A stretch of 64,000 nucleotides of DNA, taken from NCBI GenBank assembly GCA_902532675.1, contig CACAIY010000001.1:62001-126000 (forward strand), written 5' to 3'. The position numbers and the translations under genes are program-made. Position 1 is the stretch's first letter, and each line of letters begins with the position of its first letter. The notes under the pieces were generated by a model. The model worked only from the letters and a program-made list of their open reading frames with translations, ran no database searches and had not been told where the DNA came from. The stretch is from an uncultured SAR86 cluster bacterium (lineage in GTDB: Bacteria > Pseudomonadota > Gammaproteobacteria > Magnimaribacterales > Magnimaribacteraceae). Positions 55,121 through 64,000 of the stretch are shown here, piece after piece.

Positions 55121-56161
55121 GTGGAATATAGGAAGCTAGGAAATACAGACATTGATGTAAGTGTAATTTGTTTAGGAACTATGACATGGGGTCAGCAAAA
55201 TACCATGGAAGAAGGTCAGGAACAGATGGATTATGCTCTTGATCAAGGCGTTAATTTTTTTGATGCCGCTGAACTTTACCCAATCCCCCCTAAAGCAGAA
55301 ACTCAAGGCAAGACAGAAGAGTGTATAGGGTCATGGTTTAAGAAAACTGGGAATAGAGAAAAAGTTATTTTAGCAACCAAGGTTGCTGGCAGGAGTCCAA
55401 TGAGTTGGTTTAGAGGGGAAGGAACTAAATTAGATAGAGAGAATATTGAAGCTGCTGTTGAAGCTAGCTTAGAAAGGTTGCAAACGGACTACATAGACCT
55501 TTATCAATTGCATTGGCCAGACAGACCAATGTCTATGTTTGGATCTGGAGGTATAGGATATAAGCACATTGATTCTGAAAGTATACCTATAAATGAAACA
55601 TTACAAGTTTTATCAGATCTGGTGACTAGCGGTAAGATAAGATACGTAGGTTTATCCAATGAAACGTCTTGGGGCTTGTCTGAGTTTCTTAAGTACTCTG
55701 AGATGAATGATTTCCCTAGAGTTGTTTCTGTCCAAAATGCTTACAATTTTCTAAATAGAACTTATGAGCAAGGAATGTCAGAGTACTTCCATAGATCTCA
55801 GGTAGGCTTATTGGCTTATTCACCTTTGGCGCAAGGTTACTTAACTGGTAAGTATATTGATGGTGCAAGACCAGAAGGATCTAGAACAGCACTATTTGAG
55901 AGAGGTGACAGGTATGAAGTTCCAGGAGCAAATGAAGCCATTAAGTCTTATGTGTCCTATGCAGAGTCAATTGGAATGGACCCTTCAGTCATGGCTAATG
56001 CTTTTGTAAATTCTAGAGATTTTGTTACTTCAAATATTATTGGAGCCACTACAATGGAACAATTGAAATTGGCAGTAGGTAGTATCGAAGTTAAATTAGA
56101 CGAAGAAAATCTCCAAGCAATTGAAGAAATACATAGAAATAATCCTAATCTTTGCCCTTAA
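55121..56161 (+). CDS. tas: Aldo/keto reductase, Tas family (GTG start)
   Basis: LGTMTWGQQNTMEEGQEQMDYALDQGVNFFDAAELYPIPPKAETQGKTEECIGSWF closely parallels E. coli Tas. Confidence 0.87.
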   Translation: MEYRKLGNTDIDVSVICLGTMTWGQQNTMEEGQEQMDYALDQGVNFFDAAELYPIPPKAETQGKTEECIGSWFKKTGNREKVILATKVAGRSPMSWFRGEGTKLDRENIEAAVEASLERLQTDYIDLYQLHWPDRPMSMFGSGGIGYKHIDSESIPINETLQVLSDLVTSGKIRYVGLSNETSWGLSEFLKYSEMNDFPRVVSVQNAYNFLNRTYEQGMSEYFHRSQVGLLAYSPLAQGYLTGKYIDGARPEGSRTALFERGDRYEVPGANEAIKSYVSYAESIGMDPSVMANAFVNSRDFVTSNIIGATTMEQLKLAVGSIEVKLDEENLQAIEEIHRNNPNLCP

Positions 56162-56163
56162 AT

Positions 56164-56622
56164 TTGAATATTGAAAATCTATCTTGGGAGTGGAAATCTT
56201 TTAGTGAGCTTAAAAGAGATGAGCTATATGAGATTTTAAGATTTAGACAGGAGATTTTTGTAGTTGAACAAAAATCTTGGTACTTGGATGCAGATGGACT
56301 AGACCAATGCAGTTTACATTTATTGGTTGCAGACGAAGGAAGTTTAATCGGCTATTTGAGATTGACTCCCCCTGGTGAAAAGTACTCAGAGGTATCTATT
56401 GGAAGGGTTTCAATAGATAAAGATTATAGAGGAAAAAGATTAGGTGACCACCTGTTAAACATGGGATTAGAAAAAGGCAAAGAGGCTTATGGATATGGTT
56501 CCTGTAGGATTTCTGCTCAAGAATATCTTATTTCTTATTATGAAAAACATGGATTTAAAGTCCAAGGAAATCCTTACGATGAAGACGGAATACCACACAT
56601 TGAGATGTTGTTAGATGGATGA
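56164..56622 (+). CDS. GNAT family N-acetyltransferase, ElaA-like (probable TTG start at 56164; track start 56152)
   Basis: LSWEWKSFSELKRDELYEILRFRQEIFVVEQKSWYLDADGLDQCSLHLL. Confidence 0.87.
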   Translation: MNIENLSWEWKSFSELKRDELYEILRFRQEIFVVEQKSWYLDADGLDQCSLHLLVADEGSLIGYLRLTPPGEKYSEVSIGRVSIDKDYRGKRLGDHLLNMGLEKGKEAYGYGSCRISAQEYLISYYEKHGFKVQGNPYDEDGIPHIEMLLDG

Positions 56623-57472
56623 CCTAACTAAACATCAATCTATTCTAGGAATAGGTTTAATTATAGGAATACTATTAGCTGCATTGGCAATAGTTGAGAA
56701 GAATAATATAACTGATCAAAATTGGGCTGCTAAGATAGAGGATCAACTAATTCCTTATGAAAGATACCAAATGCAATTGGAAGGTTTAGCTAAAGACAAG
56801 AGGTCACCTTTAACTAATCGAGACAAGGAATACGTCCTTGAAAGAATGATAGAAGAAGAATTGCTGATTAAAAGGGCAATAGATTTAGGAATGTTAGAAA
56901 ATAATCCAATGGCAAGAGGAACAATTGTTCAGCAAATGATAAAGAATATAGTTACTGAAGGTTCACGTATAGAACCTCAAGAAAATGAATTAATTGAATT
57001 CTTTCAAGGAAATATAGGTTTCTTCACTAAAGCAAATAGACTCAGAGTGAAACAAATTTATTTTTCGAAAGATGACTTTGGAGATGAGGCCGTTGAAAAG
57101 GCGAAAGATGCTTTTGTTAGGCTTAATAAAGGTGAAAATTTTGAAGAAGTTGCTTTAAGCGGAAGTAAATCAGCTCTAAAAATCCCTGATACTCTTATGA
57201 ATCTAAGTAAAGTCAGGGAATACATTGGCCCCTCTCTAATGAGGGAGGCGCAGCTTCTTAAGCCAGGCTATTCTTCAGCACCTAAGAAAGTTTCTGGTGG
57301 ATACAAGATAATTTATTTAGTTGATAGAGAGGATGCTACTCAACCTGAATATTCCAACATAAGAAGCACAGTATTATCTGAGTTTTTGAAAAGAAGAGAT
57401 GATCAATCGTTAAGAAAATATCTGGATAATCTAAAAAATTGGTATGACGTAACCAGAAACATTAAAGAGTAG
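56615..57472 (+). CDS. Membrane-anchored parvulin-type peptidyl-prolyl isomerase
   Basis: N-terminal TM segment; SurA/PpiC-like region (LRVKQIYFS..., ALLKIPDTLMNLSKVREYIGPSLMREAQLLKPGYSSAPKKVSGGYKIIYLVDR). Confidence 0.72.
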   Translation: MDDLTKHQSILGIGLIIGILLAALAIVEKNNITDQNWAAKIEDQLIPYERYQMQLEGLAKDKRSPLTNRDKEYVLERMIEEELLIKRAIDLGMLENNPMARGTIVQQMIKNIVTEGSRIEPQENELIEFFQGNIGFFTKANRLRVKQIYFSKDDFGDEAVEKAKDAFVRLNKGENFEEVALSGSKSALKIPDTLMNLSKVREYIGPSLMREAQLLKPGYSSAPKKVSGGYKIIYLVDREDATQPEYSNIRSTVLSEFLKRRDDQSLRKYLDNLKNWYDVTRNIKE

Positions 57473-57473
57473 G

Positions 57474-58667
57474 ATGTATTCTAGAGCGTTTTTAGCTTTT
57501 CTTATCTTAATCTTATCAACTTTGATTTACTCTCATCAAAGGAGCGAGTCTTACTCTCGTATTGAGATAGCAAATGATGATGAAGCAGTATTTATAGAAA
57601 TTGATTTTAACGTTCAAATTTCTGTACTTTCTAAGATTAAGTCTAATTTTGATGAATCTTGGGAAAGTAGGCTGCAAGAAGAGGTTTTAAGTAATTATAA
57701 AATAGAAGGATCCTGTCAGTTAGATCAAGGCCCCTATTTCAAGTCCTCATTAAGTACTGGCTACGTGTCTCTTAGGTGGAGACAATCTTGTGAGAAAGAA
57801 CCTATAGAAATATTTTTCAACCTTTTTTTCAGTGAAGATTCTTCTCATGTCCATATAGCGACCATAAATATAGATAAACAAACTTACCCAGAAAAGATAT
57901 TCACGGTTTCTTCAAAAAGATGGAATGAATCTTCTTCATTAAATAAAGAAGAAACTTCTGCTTATTCTTCTTTTTATGATTATCTAACATTAGGTGTAAA
58001 ACATATTCTAACGGGATTAGATCATATAGCTTTTTTGTTAGGCTTGTTGCTGTTAAACCTTAAAAAAAAGGAATTAATAATAGTGATTACTGGATTTACT
58101 ATTGGTCACAGTATTACGTTAGCTTTAGGTGCTCTAAATTACGTTACTCCAGCTTCTTTGTTTGTTGAAGCACTTATTGGATATTCTATTGTTATCGTTG
58201 CAATAGAATGTGTTGCTTCAATAACAAAACAATACGCTCTCTATAATAGATACCTACTTTATGCATGGCTTTTATTTATTGTTTTCTTCAGTTTAATGGG
58301 TAGTCAGAAATATATTATGGGACTTTTAGGTTTGGGTTTATTTTCTTACTGCTACTTCGGTCTTTCTGAAAGATTCAAAAGTCAGAAGTTAATATTAATT
58401 GTTACCATGTTATTTGGGCTTGTGCATGGCTTTGGCTTTGCAGGAAATTTATCTTCTATTGGATTAATGCAAGATAGATTTATACCAGCTTTAATAGGTT
58501 TTAATTTGGGCGTAGAGGTAGGGCAAATATTAATAATTCTTTCGTTTTTAGTTTTAATGTATTTATGTAAGAAGTTAATCAACTTCAATGCAGACTTACT
58601 TAGAATGTATGGAGCATCTAGCCTAGCTTGTTTAGGTATTTATTGGTTTGTGGAGAGATTGTTTTAG
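57474..58667 (+). CDS. HupE/UreJ family membrane protein with N-terminal extracytoplasmic domain
   Basis: Signal-like N-terminus, then LGVKHILTGLDHIAFLLGLLLL ... FGLVHGFGFAGNL, typical of the HupE/UreJ_2 group. Confidence 0.82.
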   Translation: MYSRAFLAFLILILSTLIYSHQRSESYSRIEIANDDEAVFIEIDFNVQISVLSKIKSNFDESWESRLQEEVLSNYKIEGSCQLDQGPYFKSSLSTGYVSLRWRQSCEKEPIEIFFNLFFSEDSSHVHIATINIDKQTYPEKIFTVSSKRWNESSSLNKEETSAYSSFYDYLTLGVKHILTGLDHIAFLLGLLLLNLKKKELIIVITGFTIGHSITLALGALNYVTPASLFVEALIGYSIVIVAIECVASITKQYALYNRYLLYAWLLFIVFFSLMGSQKYIMGLLGLGLFSYCYFGLSERFKSQKLILIVTMLFGLVHGFGFAGNLSSIGLMQDRFIPALIGFNLGVEVGQILIILSFLVLMYLCKKLINFNADLLRMYGASSLACLGIYWFVERLF

Positions 58668-59056
58668 ATTATTCTAATATTTTCTGCTTGAGGTCCTTTT
58701 TCAGTATCTTCTACAGAAAATCTAACTCTGGTATTTTCTTTTAGCTTTCTTCTGTCTTGGCTCTGCACAGATCTCAGATGAACAAAAAGGTCACCTCCTT
58801 TATCTCTTATCAAGAACCCGTAGCCTTTACTGGGGTCGAACCATTTTATTGTTCCAGTTTCGCCTCTAAAGTTTCTTTTTATTTTTCTTCCATAAATATA
58901 TCCTATAACTGATAAGAATCCCATGGACCAAAAAATAGCTAAAACAATAAACATTTGAGAGCTTCCCAAAGGTAATTGATTACCTGACATATAAGCAATC
59001 ATAACCGTGTAAAGACAGGCTATTAATCCGCTGGTTATGAAAGATCTAAAAAACAT
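58664..59056 (-). CDS. Cold-shock-domain protein with two N-terminal TM helices
   Basis: C-terminal CSD: GTIKWFDPSKGYGFLIRDKGGDLFVHLRSVQSQDRRKLKENTRVRFSVEDTEKGPQAENI; two hydrophobic stretches in the first ~60 aa. Confidence 0.85.
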   Translation of the reverse strand: MFFRSFITSGLIACLYTVMIAYMSGNQLPLGSSQMFIVLAIFWSMGFLSVIGYIYGRKIKRNFRGETGTIKWFDPSKGYGFLIRDKGGDLFVHLRSVQSQDRRKLKENTRVRFSVEDTEKGPQAENIRII

Positions 59057-59100
59057 AGTTAGTTATAAAATTATTATAACTAATTTTAAAAACTTATGAT

Positions 59101-61848
59101 CTAGGTCAGCCTACTTATTTCTTTTAATTGGTGATTAAGGTTTTTAAGTTCTTTCGAAATTAATTCAAATCTTTCTTGTTGGTCTTGAACCAATTCTTTA
59201 GGGGCATTATCAGTGAATTTTTTATTAGTAAGTTTTGAAGAGAGCATCTTATGTTCTTTAGACACCTTTTCAATTTTCTTTGTTAGTCGCTGGCTTTCCT
59301 CTTTAGGGTCAATTAGTCCTTCTAAAGGAATTAAAACTTTCAAGTTTTCAACAACAACTACAGCAGAAGGGGGATGGTCTTCACCTTCATTGATCCAATT
59401 AAGACTTTCTAATCCTGCAATTTCTTTTATTAGATCCGTTAAAACTTCTGATCTATTTTTATCTATTTTGTCTCCATCTTTATAAAATGCTTTTATCTTC
59501 TCGGAAGGTTTAATGAGCATTTCACCTCTAATGTTTCTTACTCCAGAGACTATTTCCTTTAGCCATTCAATAGATTTAAATTCATCTTCAGAAAGATTTT
59601 CTTTATACTTCGGAGTTTCAGCAATCATAATACTTTTCTCCGGATTCTGATGAAAAGGCTTAAACTGAATCCATATTTCTTCAGTTATGAAGGGCATTAT
59701 AGGGTGAGCAAGCCTTAAGGTTTTTTCTAATAGATTTACCATAGATTTAACTATTCTAGAATTTTCTTTACCTTCTTTAGATAGTTTAATTTTTGATAAC
59801 TCTATGTACCAATCACAAAACTCATACCAGATAAATTCATAGATAGCTTTGGTGGCTAAATCAAATCTAAAGTTCTCGAAAGCATCATTTACCTTCTTTA
59901 CGGTCAAGTTAAATTTGTAATTGATCCATTTCTCAATTAAATCTTCATTTAGCTCTTCAGAGACACCATAGGACTCAATTTGCATCTCAATAAATCTTGA
60001 AGCGTTCCAAAGTTTATTGCAGAAATTTCTATATCCTTCAACACGTTTCATATCAAAATTAATATCTCTACCACCTGTTGCAAGAGAGCAAAAGGTTAGT
60101 CTCAATGCATCTGTACCGTAAGCATGAATTCCTTCCGGGTAGTCTTTTTTGGTCTGTTTTTCAATTCTATCTTTCATTTGCGGCTGCATAAGCCCTTCCG
60201 TGCGCTTTGCAGAAAGATCAGATAGATTTATCCCATCAATAATGTCAAGAGGGTCTAGAGTATTGCCTTTAGATTTAGACATTTTGACTCCCTCGGAATC
60301 CTTGATCAGTCCATGTATTAGTATCTTTTTGAATGGAACTTCAGAAATAAAATGAGTGGTCATCATAATCATTCTGGCTACCCAAAAGAAAATAATGTCA
60401 AAACCGGTTACTAGAACACTTGTAGGATGGTATCTCGATAAGAGATTGTCTTTTTTAGGCCATCCTAAGGTAGAAAAGGTCCATAACGCTGAAGAGAACC
60501 AAGTATCCAAAACATCTTCATCTTGATGAAGTTCTATATTCTTAAGACCATATTTTTCTCTTACTTCAACTTCTGATCTACCTACATATATATTCTCTTC
60601 TTCGTCGAACCAAGCCGGTATCCTATGACCCCACCACAGTTGCCTGCTTATACACCAGTCTTGAATGTCTTCCATCCAATTAAAATAAGTAGTTTCCCAA
60701 TTTTTTGGAATAAACCCCGTTTCGTTTTCTTGAACTACTCTAATTGCTTCTTTAGACATTTTTTTAACATCTACAAACCATTGAGTAGTTATAAGCGGTT
60801 CTAATACGGAATCGCTCCTTTGACTTTTAGGTATTTGTATCTTGTGCGGCTCTACTTTATTTAGACAGCCTAAGGATTCCAATTCATTTAATACTTCTTC
60901 TCTCGCTTCAGTAGTTGTTAAGCCTCTAAACTTTTCTGGTACAGATTCATTCAGTGAGCCGTCTAGGTTTAGAATATTAATAATTTCCAAGTCATGTCTT
61001 TTTCCTATTTCAAAATCATTAAAATCGTGAGCTGGCGTTATCTTTACGCAACCCGTTCCAAACTCTGAATCAACATAAGTATCCTGGATTATAGGGATTC
61101 TTCTATTAGTTATAGGTAATGTTACGAACTGGCCTATTAATTCTTTGAACCTTTTATCTTCAGGATTAACGGCTACAGCTGAATCACCCAGCATGGTTTC
61201 AGGTCTTGTTGTCGCTACTGTTATGGTCTCCCCATTTTCTACAGGGTAGTCAAAATGCCATAAAAATCCTGACTCTTCTTCAGAAGTTACTTCAAGATCA
61301 GATAGCGCTGTCTGCAAGACAACATCCCAATTAACTAGCCTTTCTCCTCTATAAATTAACCCTTTATCAAATAAAGAAACAAAGACCTCTTTGACAGCTA
61401 AACTAAGGTCTTCGCTCATAGTGAAAGCTTCTCTAGACCAATCTACCGATGCACCTAATCGCCTTAGTTGTTGTGTTATTTTTCCGCCTGATTTTTCCTT
61501 CCATTCCCATACTCTTTTCTCAAAAGCATCTCTTCCAATGGATTCTTTAGTTTTTCCTTCAGACTCAAGTTGTCGTTCTACTACCATTTGAGTTGCTATA
61601 CCCGCATGGTCTACACCAACTTGCCATAAAACATCGAAACCTGACATTCTTTTGCGTCTAATCAGGGAATCCATAAGAGTGTTTTGAAAGCCATGACCCA
61701 TGTGCAAAGTTCCTGTCACATTTGGAGGAGGAATCATGATGCAAAATGGTTCCTTTTTTTCATCAGGTATAGCGGTAAAGTAACCTGAAGACTCCCATTT
61801 ATCATAGATTTTCTTCTCTATACCTTTAGGTTCGTAATTTTTTTTCAT
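59101..61848 (-). CDS. valS: Valine--tRNA ligase
   Basis: PPPNVTGTLHMGHGFQNTLMD; KMSKSKGNTLDPLDIIDG. Confidence 0.98.
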   Translation of the reverse strand: MKKNYEPKGIEKKIYDKWESSGYFTAIPDEKKEPFCIMIPPPNVTGTLHMGHGFQNTLMDSLIRRKRMSGFDVLWQVGVDHAGIATQMVVERQLESEGKTKESIGRDAFEKRVWEWKEKSGGKITQQLRRLGASVDWSREAFTMSEDLSLAVKEVFVSLFDKGLIYRGERLVNWDVVLQTALSDLEVTSEEESGFLWHFDYPVENGETITVATTRPETMLGDSAVAVNPEDKRFKELIGQFVTLPITNRRIPIIQDTYVDSEFGTGCVKITPAHDFNDFEIGKRHDLEIINILNLDGSLNESVPEKFRGLTTTEAREEVLNELESLGCLNKVEPHKIQIPKSQRSDSVLEPLITTQWFVDVKKMSKEAIRVVQENETGFIPKNWETTYFNWMEDIQDWCISRQLWWGHRIPAWFDEEENIYVGRSEVEVREKYGLKNIELHQDEDVLDTWFSSALWTFSTLGWPKKDNLLSRYHPTSVLVTGFDIIFFWVARMIMMTTHFISEVPFKKILIHGLIKDSEGVKMSKSKGNTLDPLDIIDGINLSDLSAKRTEGLMQPQMKDRIEKQTKKDYPEGIHAYGTDALRLTFCSLATGGRDINFDMKRVEGYRNFCNKLWNASRFIEMQIESYGVSEELNEDLIEKWINYKFNLTVKKVNDAFENFRFDLATKAIYEFIWYEFCDWYIELSKIKLSKEGKENSRIVKSMVNLLEKTLRLAHPIMPFITEEIWIQFKPFHQNPEKSIMIAETPKYKENLSEDEFKSIEWLKEIVSGVRNIRGEMLIKPSEKIKAFYKDGDKIDKNRSEVLTDLIKEIAGLESLNWINEGEDHPPSAVVVVENLKVLIPLEGLIDPKEESQRLTKKIEKVSKEHKMLSSKLTNKKFTDNAPKELVQDQQERFELISKELKNLNHQLKEISRLT

Positions 61849-62291
61849 ATTTGATCTATAAATTCAGGCTTTAGTCCTGCTTTCTTGCACTCTGACCAAG
61901 TTACTGCAGCTTTCTTTCTTAACTCTGCTCCGTCCATGATAACTAACTGATAATAAGTTTCATAATCATCCAAGGAAATTGGCATATCTGGCGATATATT
62001 TATTAGGGAGCTAGATTTATTTGAGAATTTAGTTCCTGGGTATCCAATCCTAATAGGTTCAACTGAATCCTGTTTATGAGCAAGTTGATGGGGAAGCAAA
62101 ACTTCTTTTGGTATTTCCCATAAAAGTTGTTCAAGGTTTTCTGCTTGTTTTAGATTATCGCAATAAATATCTATTGTATTTGATCTCTTAAAGCCTTCTT
62201 CACCTAAGTATAGTTTGGCAGTTAATTTGCACGAGAATTTCAGTGCTTCTTCAAAAGATGAACCAGAAGCTATAAATTTAGCTTCAAGCAT
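61845..62291 (-). CDS. holC: DNA polymerase III chi subunit (HolC)
   Basis: ORF between pepA and valS with HolC-like features (LTAKLYLGEEGFKRSNTIDIYCDNLKQAENLEQLLWEIPKEVLLPHQL). Confidence 0.85.
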   Translation of the reverse strand: MLEAKFIASGSSFEEALKFSCKLTAKLYLGEEGFKRSNTIDIYCDNLKQAENLEQLLWEIPKEVLLPHQLAHKQDSVEPIRIGYPGTKFSNKSSSLINISPDMPISLDDYETYYQLVIMDGAELRKKAAVTWSECKKAGLKPEFIDQI

Positions 62292-62293
62292 AT

Positions 62294-63808
62294 TTAGGCT
62301 TTATCAATCAAATATTGGCTTAGAAGAGGCACTGGCCTTCCAGAGCCGCCTTTAGCTAGACCTTTATAACTTGCTGTTCCTGCAACATCTAAATGAGCCC
62401 AAGAATAATCCTCAGTAAATCTTGATAAGAAACAAGCTGCTGTTATTGTTCCAGCTCTTCCTCCAATATTAGCTATATCAGCAAAATTGCTATCTAGATC
62501 CTTTTGATACACATCCCATATAGGAAGCTGCCAAGCTTCATCTGAAGACTTTTGACCAGCATCTAATAATTCTTCAGCTAGTTTATCGTCATTACTCATT
62601 AAGCCAGAAGTTGAGTATCCTAATGCCATAATAACTGCACCTGTAAGTGTAGCTATATCTACCACAGATTTAGGTTTGAATCTTTTGACATAAGTAAGTG
62701 CATCGGCAAGAACAAGTCTTCCCTCAGCATCGGTATTTAAAATCTCAACCGTTAACCCAGACATGGTCTTAACTACATCACCAGGCTTAGTTGCTTTACT
62801 CCCTGGCATGTTTTCAGCACTCGCAACAACCCCTACTACATTTATAGGAAGCTTTAGTTCAGAAACAACTTGCATAGTTGCAATGACGCTAGCAGCACCA
62901 CACATATCAAACTTCATTTCATCCATAGCTGCTGGGGGTTTAAGACTTATCCCGCCAGTATCAAAAGTGATACCTTTTCCTACTATTGCATAAGGTTGTT
63001 CACCTTTCTTACCTCCTTGGTAAGACATAGAAATTAACTTAGATTCTTGAGCACTTCCATTACCAACAGAAAGCAAGCAATCCATGCCCATTTTCTTCAT
63101 TTCTTTTTCTCCAAAAACTTTACAACTAAGTTTCGTATAGTTTTTTGCAGCAGACCTTGAATTTGAAGCTAAGTAAGAAGGGGTACACACATTTCCTGGA
63201 AGATTAGCTAGATCTTTTGCTGCATTCATGCCTTGCCCTACCACTTGACCAGTTTTTAAGGCCTTTCTTTGCTTGTTTGCAGAAAGTGAAGAGTCCAAAT
63301 AAATGTTCACCTTTTTTAAATGATTAATCGCTTTATTTTTTTTATTTAGTTTGGCGTCGTAGGTATATACCTTGTTTTCTAAGAAAGTTGAGGTTTTTTG
63401 TAAAAACCAAGAATCGGAGTAAGAATTATCTGAATATTTTATAGAAGGAAAACAAATTGCAGTGTTCTTAGATTTGCTAGATTTAATTGAACTAATGATT
63501 GAATTAAGAATTTTGTCTACATCCGCATTGGATATTGAATCTTTAGATTTACCGCACCCAACTAAATAAAGTCTTTCAGCAGTTAAACCTTCGGGAGAAG
63601 CTATATAAGCTTGTTGGCCAACTTTTCCTTCGAATTCTTTCCTTTTAGCAAGTTTTTTTATAACTCCATTAGTTGCTTTATCAATCTTAGCCGATAACGG
63701 ATTCAAGGCCCTACCTTCATTTACTCCAACAACAAGAGAGTCAGTTTTAACCTTAAGGATGTTCTTTTTTAGGTCTTGCTGTAAGGCTATCGATAGTCTT
63801 TTTTTCAT
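62294..63808 (-). CDS. pepA: Leucyl aminopeptidase (M17)
   Basis: VGKGITFDTGGISLKPPAAMDEMKFDMCGAASV; NTDAEGRLVLADALTY. Confidence 0.97.
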   Translation of the reverse strand: MKKRLSIALQQDLKKNILKVKTDSLVVGVNEGRALNPLSAKIDKATNGVIKKLAKRKEFEGKVGQQAYIASPEGLTAERLYLVGCGKSKDSISNADVDKILNSIISSIKSSKSKNTAICFPSIKYSDNSYSDSWFLQKTSTFLENKVYTYDAKLNKKNKAINHLKKVNIYLDSSLSANKQRKALKTGQVVGQGMNAAKDLANLPGNVCTPSYLASNSRSAAKNYTKLSCKVFGEKEMKKMGMDCLLSVGNGSAQESKLISMSYQGGKKGEQPYAIVGKGITFDTGGISLKPPAAMDEMKFDMCGAASVIATMQVVSELKLPINVVGVVASAENMPGSKATKPGDVVKTMSGLTVEILNTDAEGRLVLADALTYVKRFKPKSVVDIATLTGAVIMALGYSTSGLMSNDDKLAEELLDAGQKSSDEAWQLPIWDVYQKDLDSNFADIANIGGRAGTITAACFLSRFTEDYSWAHLDVAGTASYKGLAKGGSGRPVPLLSQYLIDKA

Positions 63809-63937
63809 TTTTGTTCCTCTTCTAATTTTTATAAATTCTAATACTATTTTTCTAAAAATAAATTAATTTAAACTTCATTAAAGATTAATGGTCAAATACA
63901 GAGTAGGATTGACCTATTAAGTATTAAATTCTTAGTT

Positions 63938-64000
63938 ATGATTTTAAATCGTTACTTTCTAAAAAGTATTTTCTCATATACAGCCTCGGTAAGCGTAATT
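63938..64000 (+). CDS. lptF: LPS export permease LptF, N-terminal fragment (runs off window end)
   Basis: ATG 63938 reads MILNRYFLKSIFSYTASVSVI..., LptF-like N-terminus, divergent from pepA as in other Gammaproteobacteria. Confidence 0.75.
   Translation, partial: MILNRYFLKSIFSYTASVSVI

Overview
The window is a low-GC, very compact gammaproteobacterial core-chromosome segment. Gene order and streamlining suggest a SAR86-like marine lineage, but this is inference and no search was run. In order it holds: the end of the S10 operon and the complete spc and alpha ribosomal operons (rpsS 3' end to rplQ); uvrA/ssb; fabBA; ispB/rplU-rpmA-obgE-proB; rpsT; a small accessory patch (GT9 heptosyltransferase-like protein, SMP-30-like protein, SDR-family protein, small membrane protein); ssrA (tmRNA) and smpB; an NSS transporter; bamE/fur; grpE-dnaK-dnaJ-dapB; rpsB-tsf-frr-uppS-cdsA-dxr-rseP-bamA-skp-lpxD-fabZ-lpxA-lpxB-rnhB-dnaE-accA-tilS; a GPH-type MFS transporter; leuA; a holD-like gene and rimI; a glutathione peroxidase; tas-like and elaA-like genes; a PPIase plus HupE/UreJ pair; a membrane-anchored cold-shock-domain protein; valS-holC-pepA; and the 5' end of lptF. 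I found no CRISPR array, prophage, transposon, integrase, rRNA or ordinary tRNA. I see no clear new multi-gene system. The best second-look items are: a perfect 9x12-bp repeat coding for a (PKEE)9 tail on ribosomal protein S2; a structured leader upstream of leuA with a branched-chain-rich mini-ORF; a 15-aa tmRNA tag; two matched sigma-32-type promoters; a diverged HolD candidate; a CSD protein with N-terminal TM helices; the PPIase/HupE pair; and the loss of pyrH and of the alpha-operon leader space from conserved positions.
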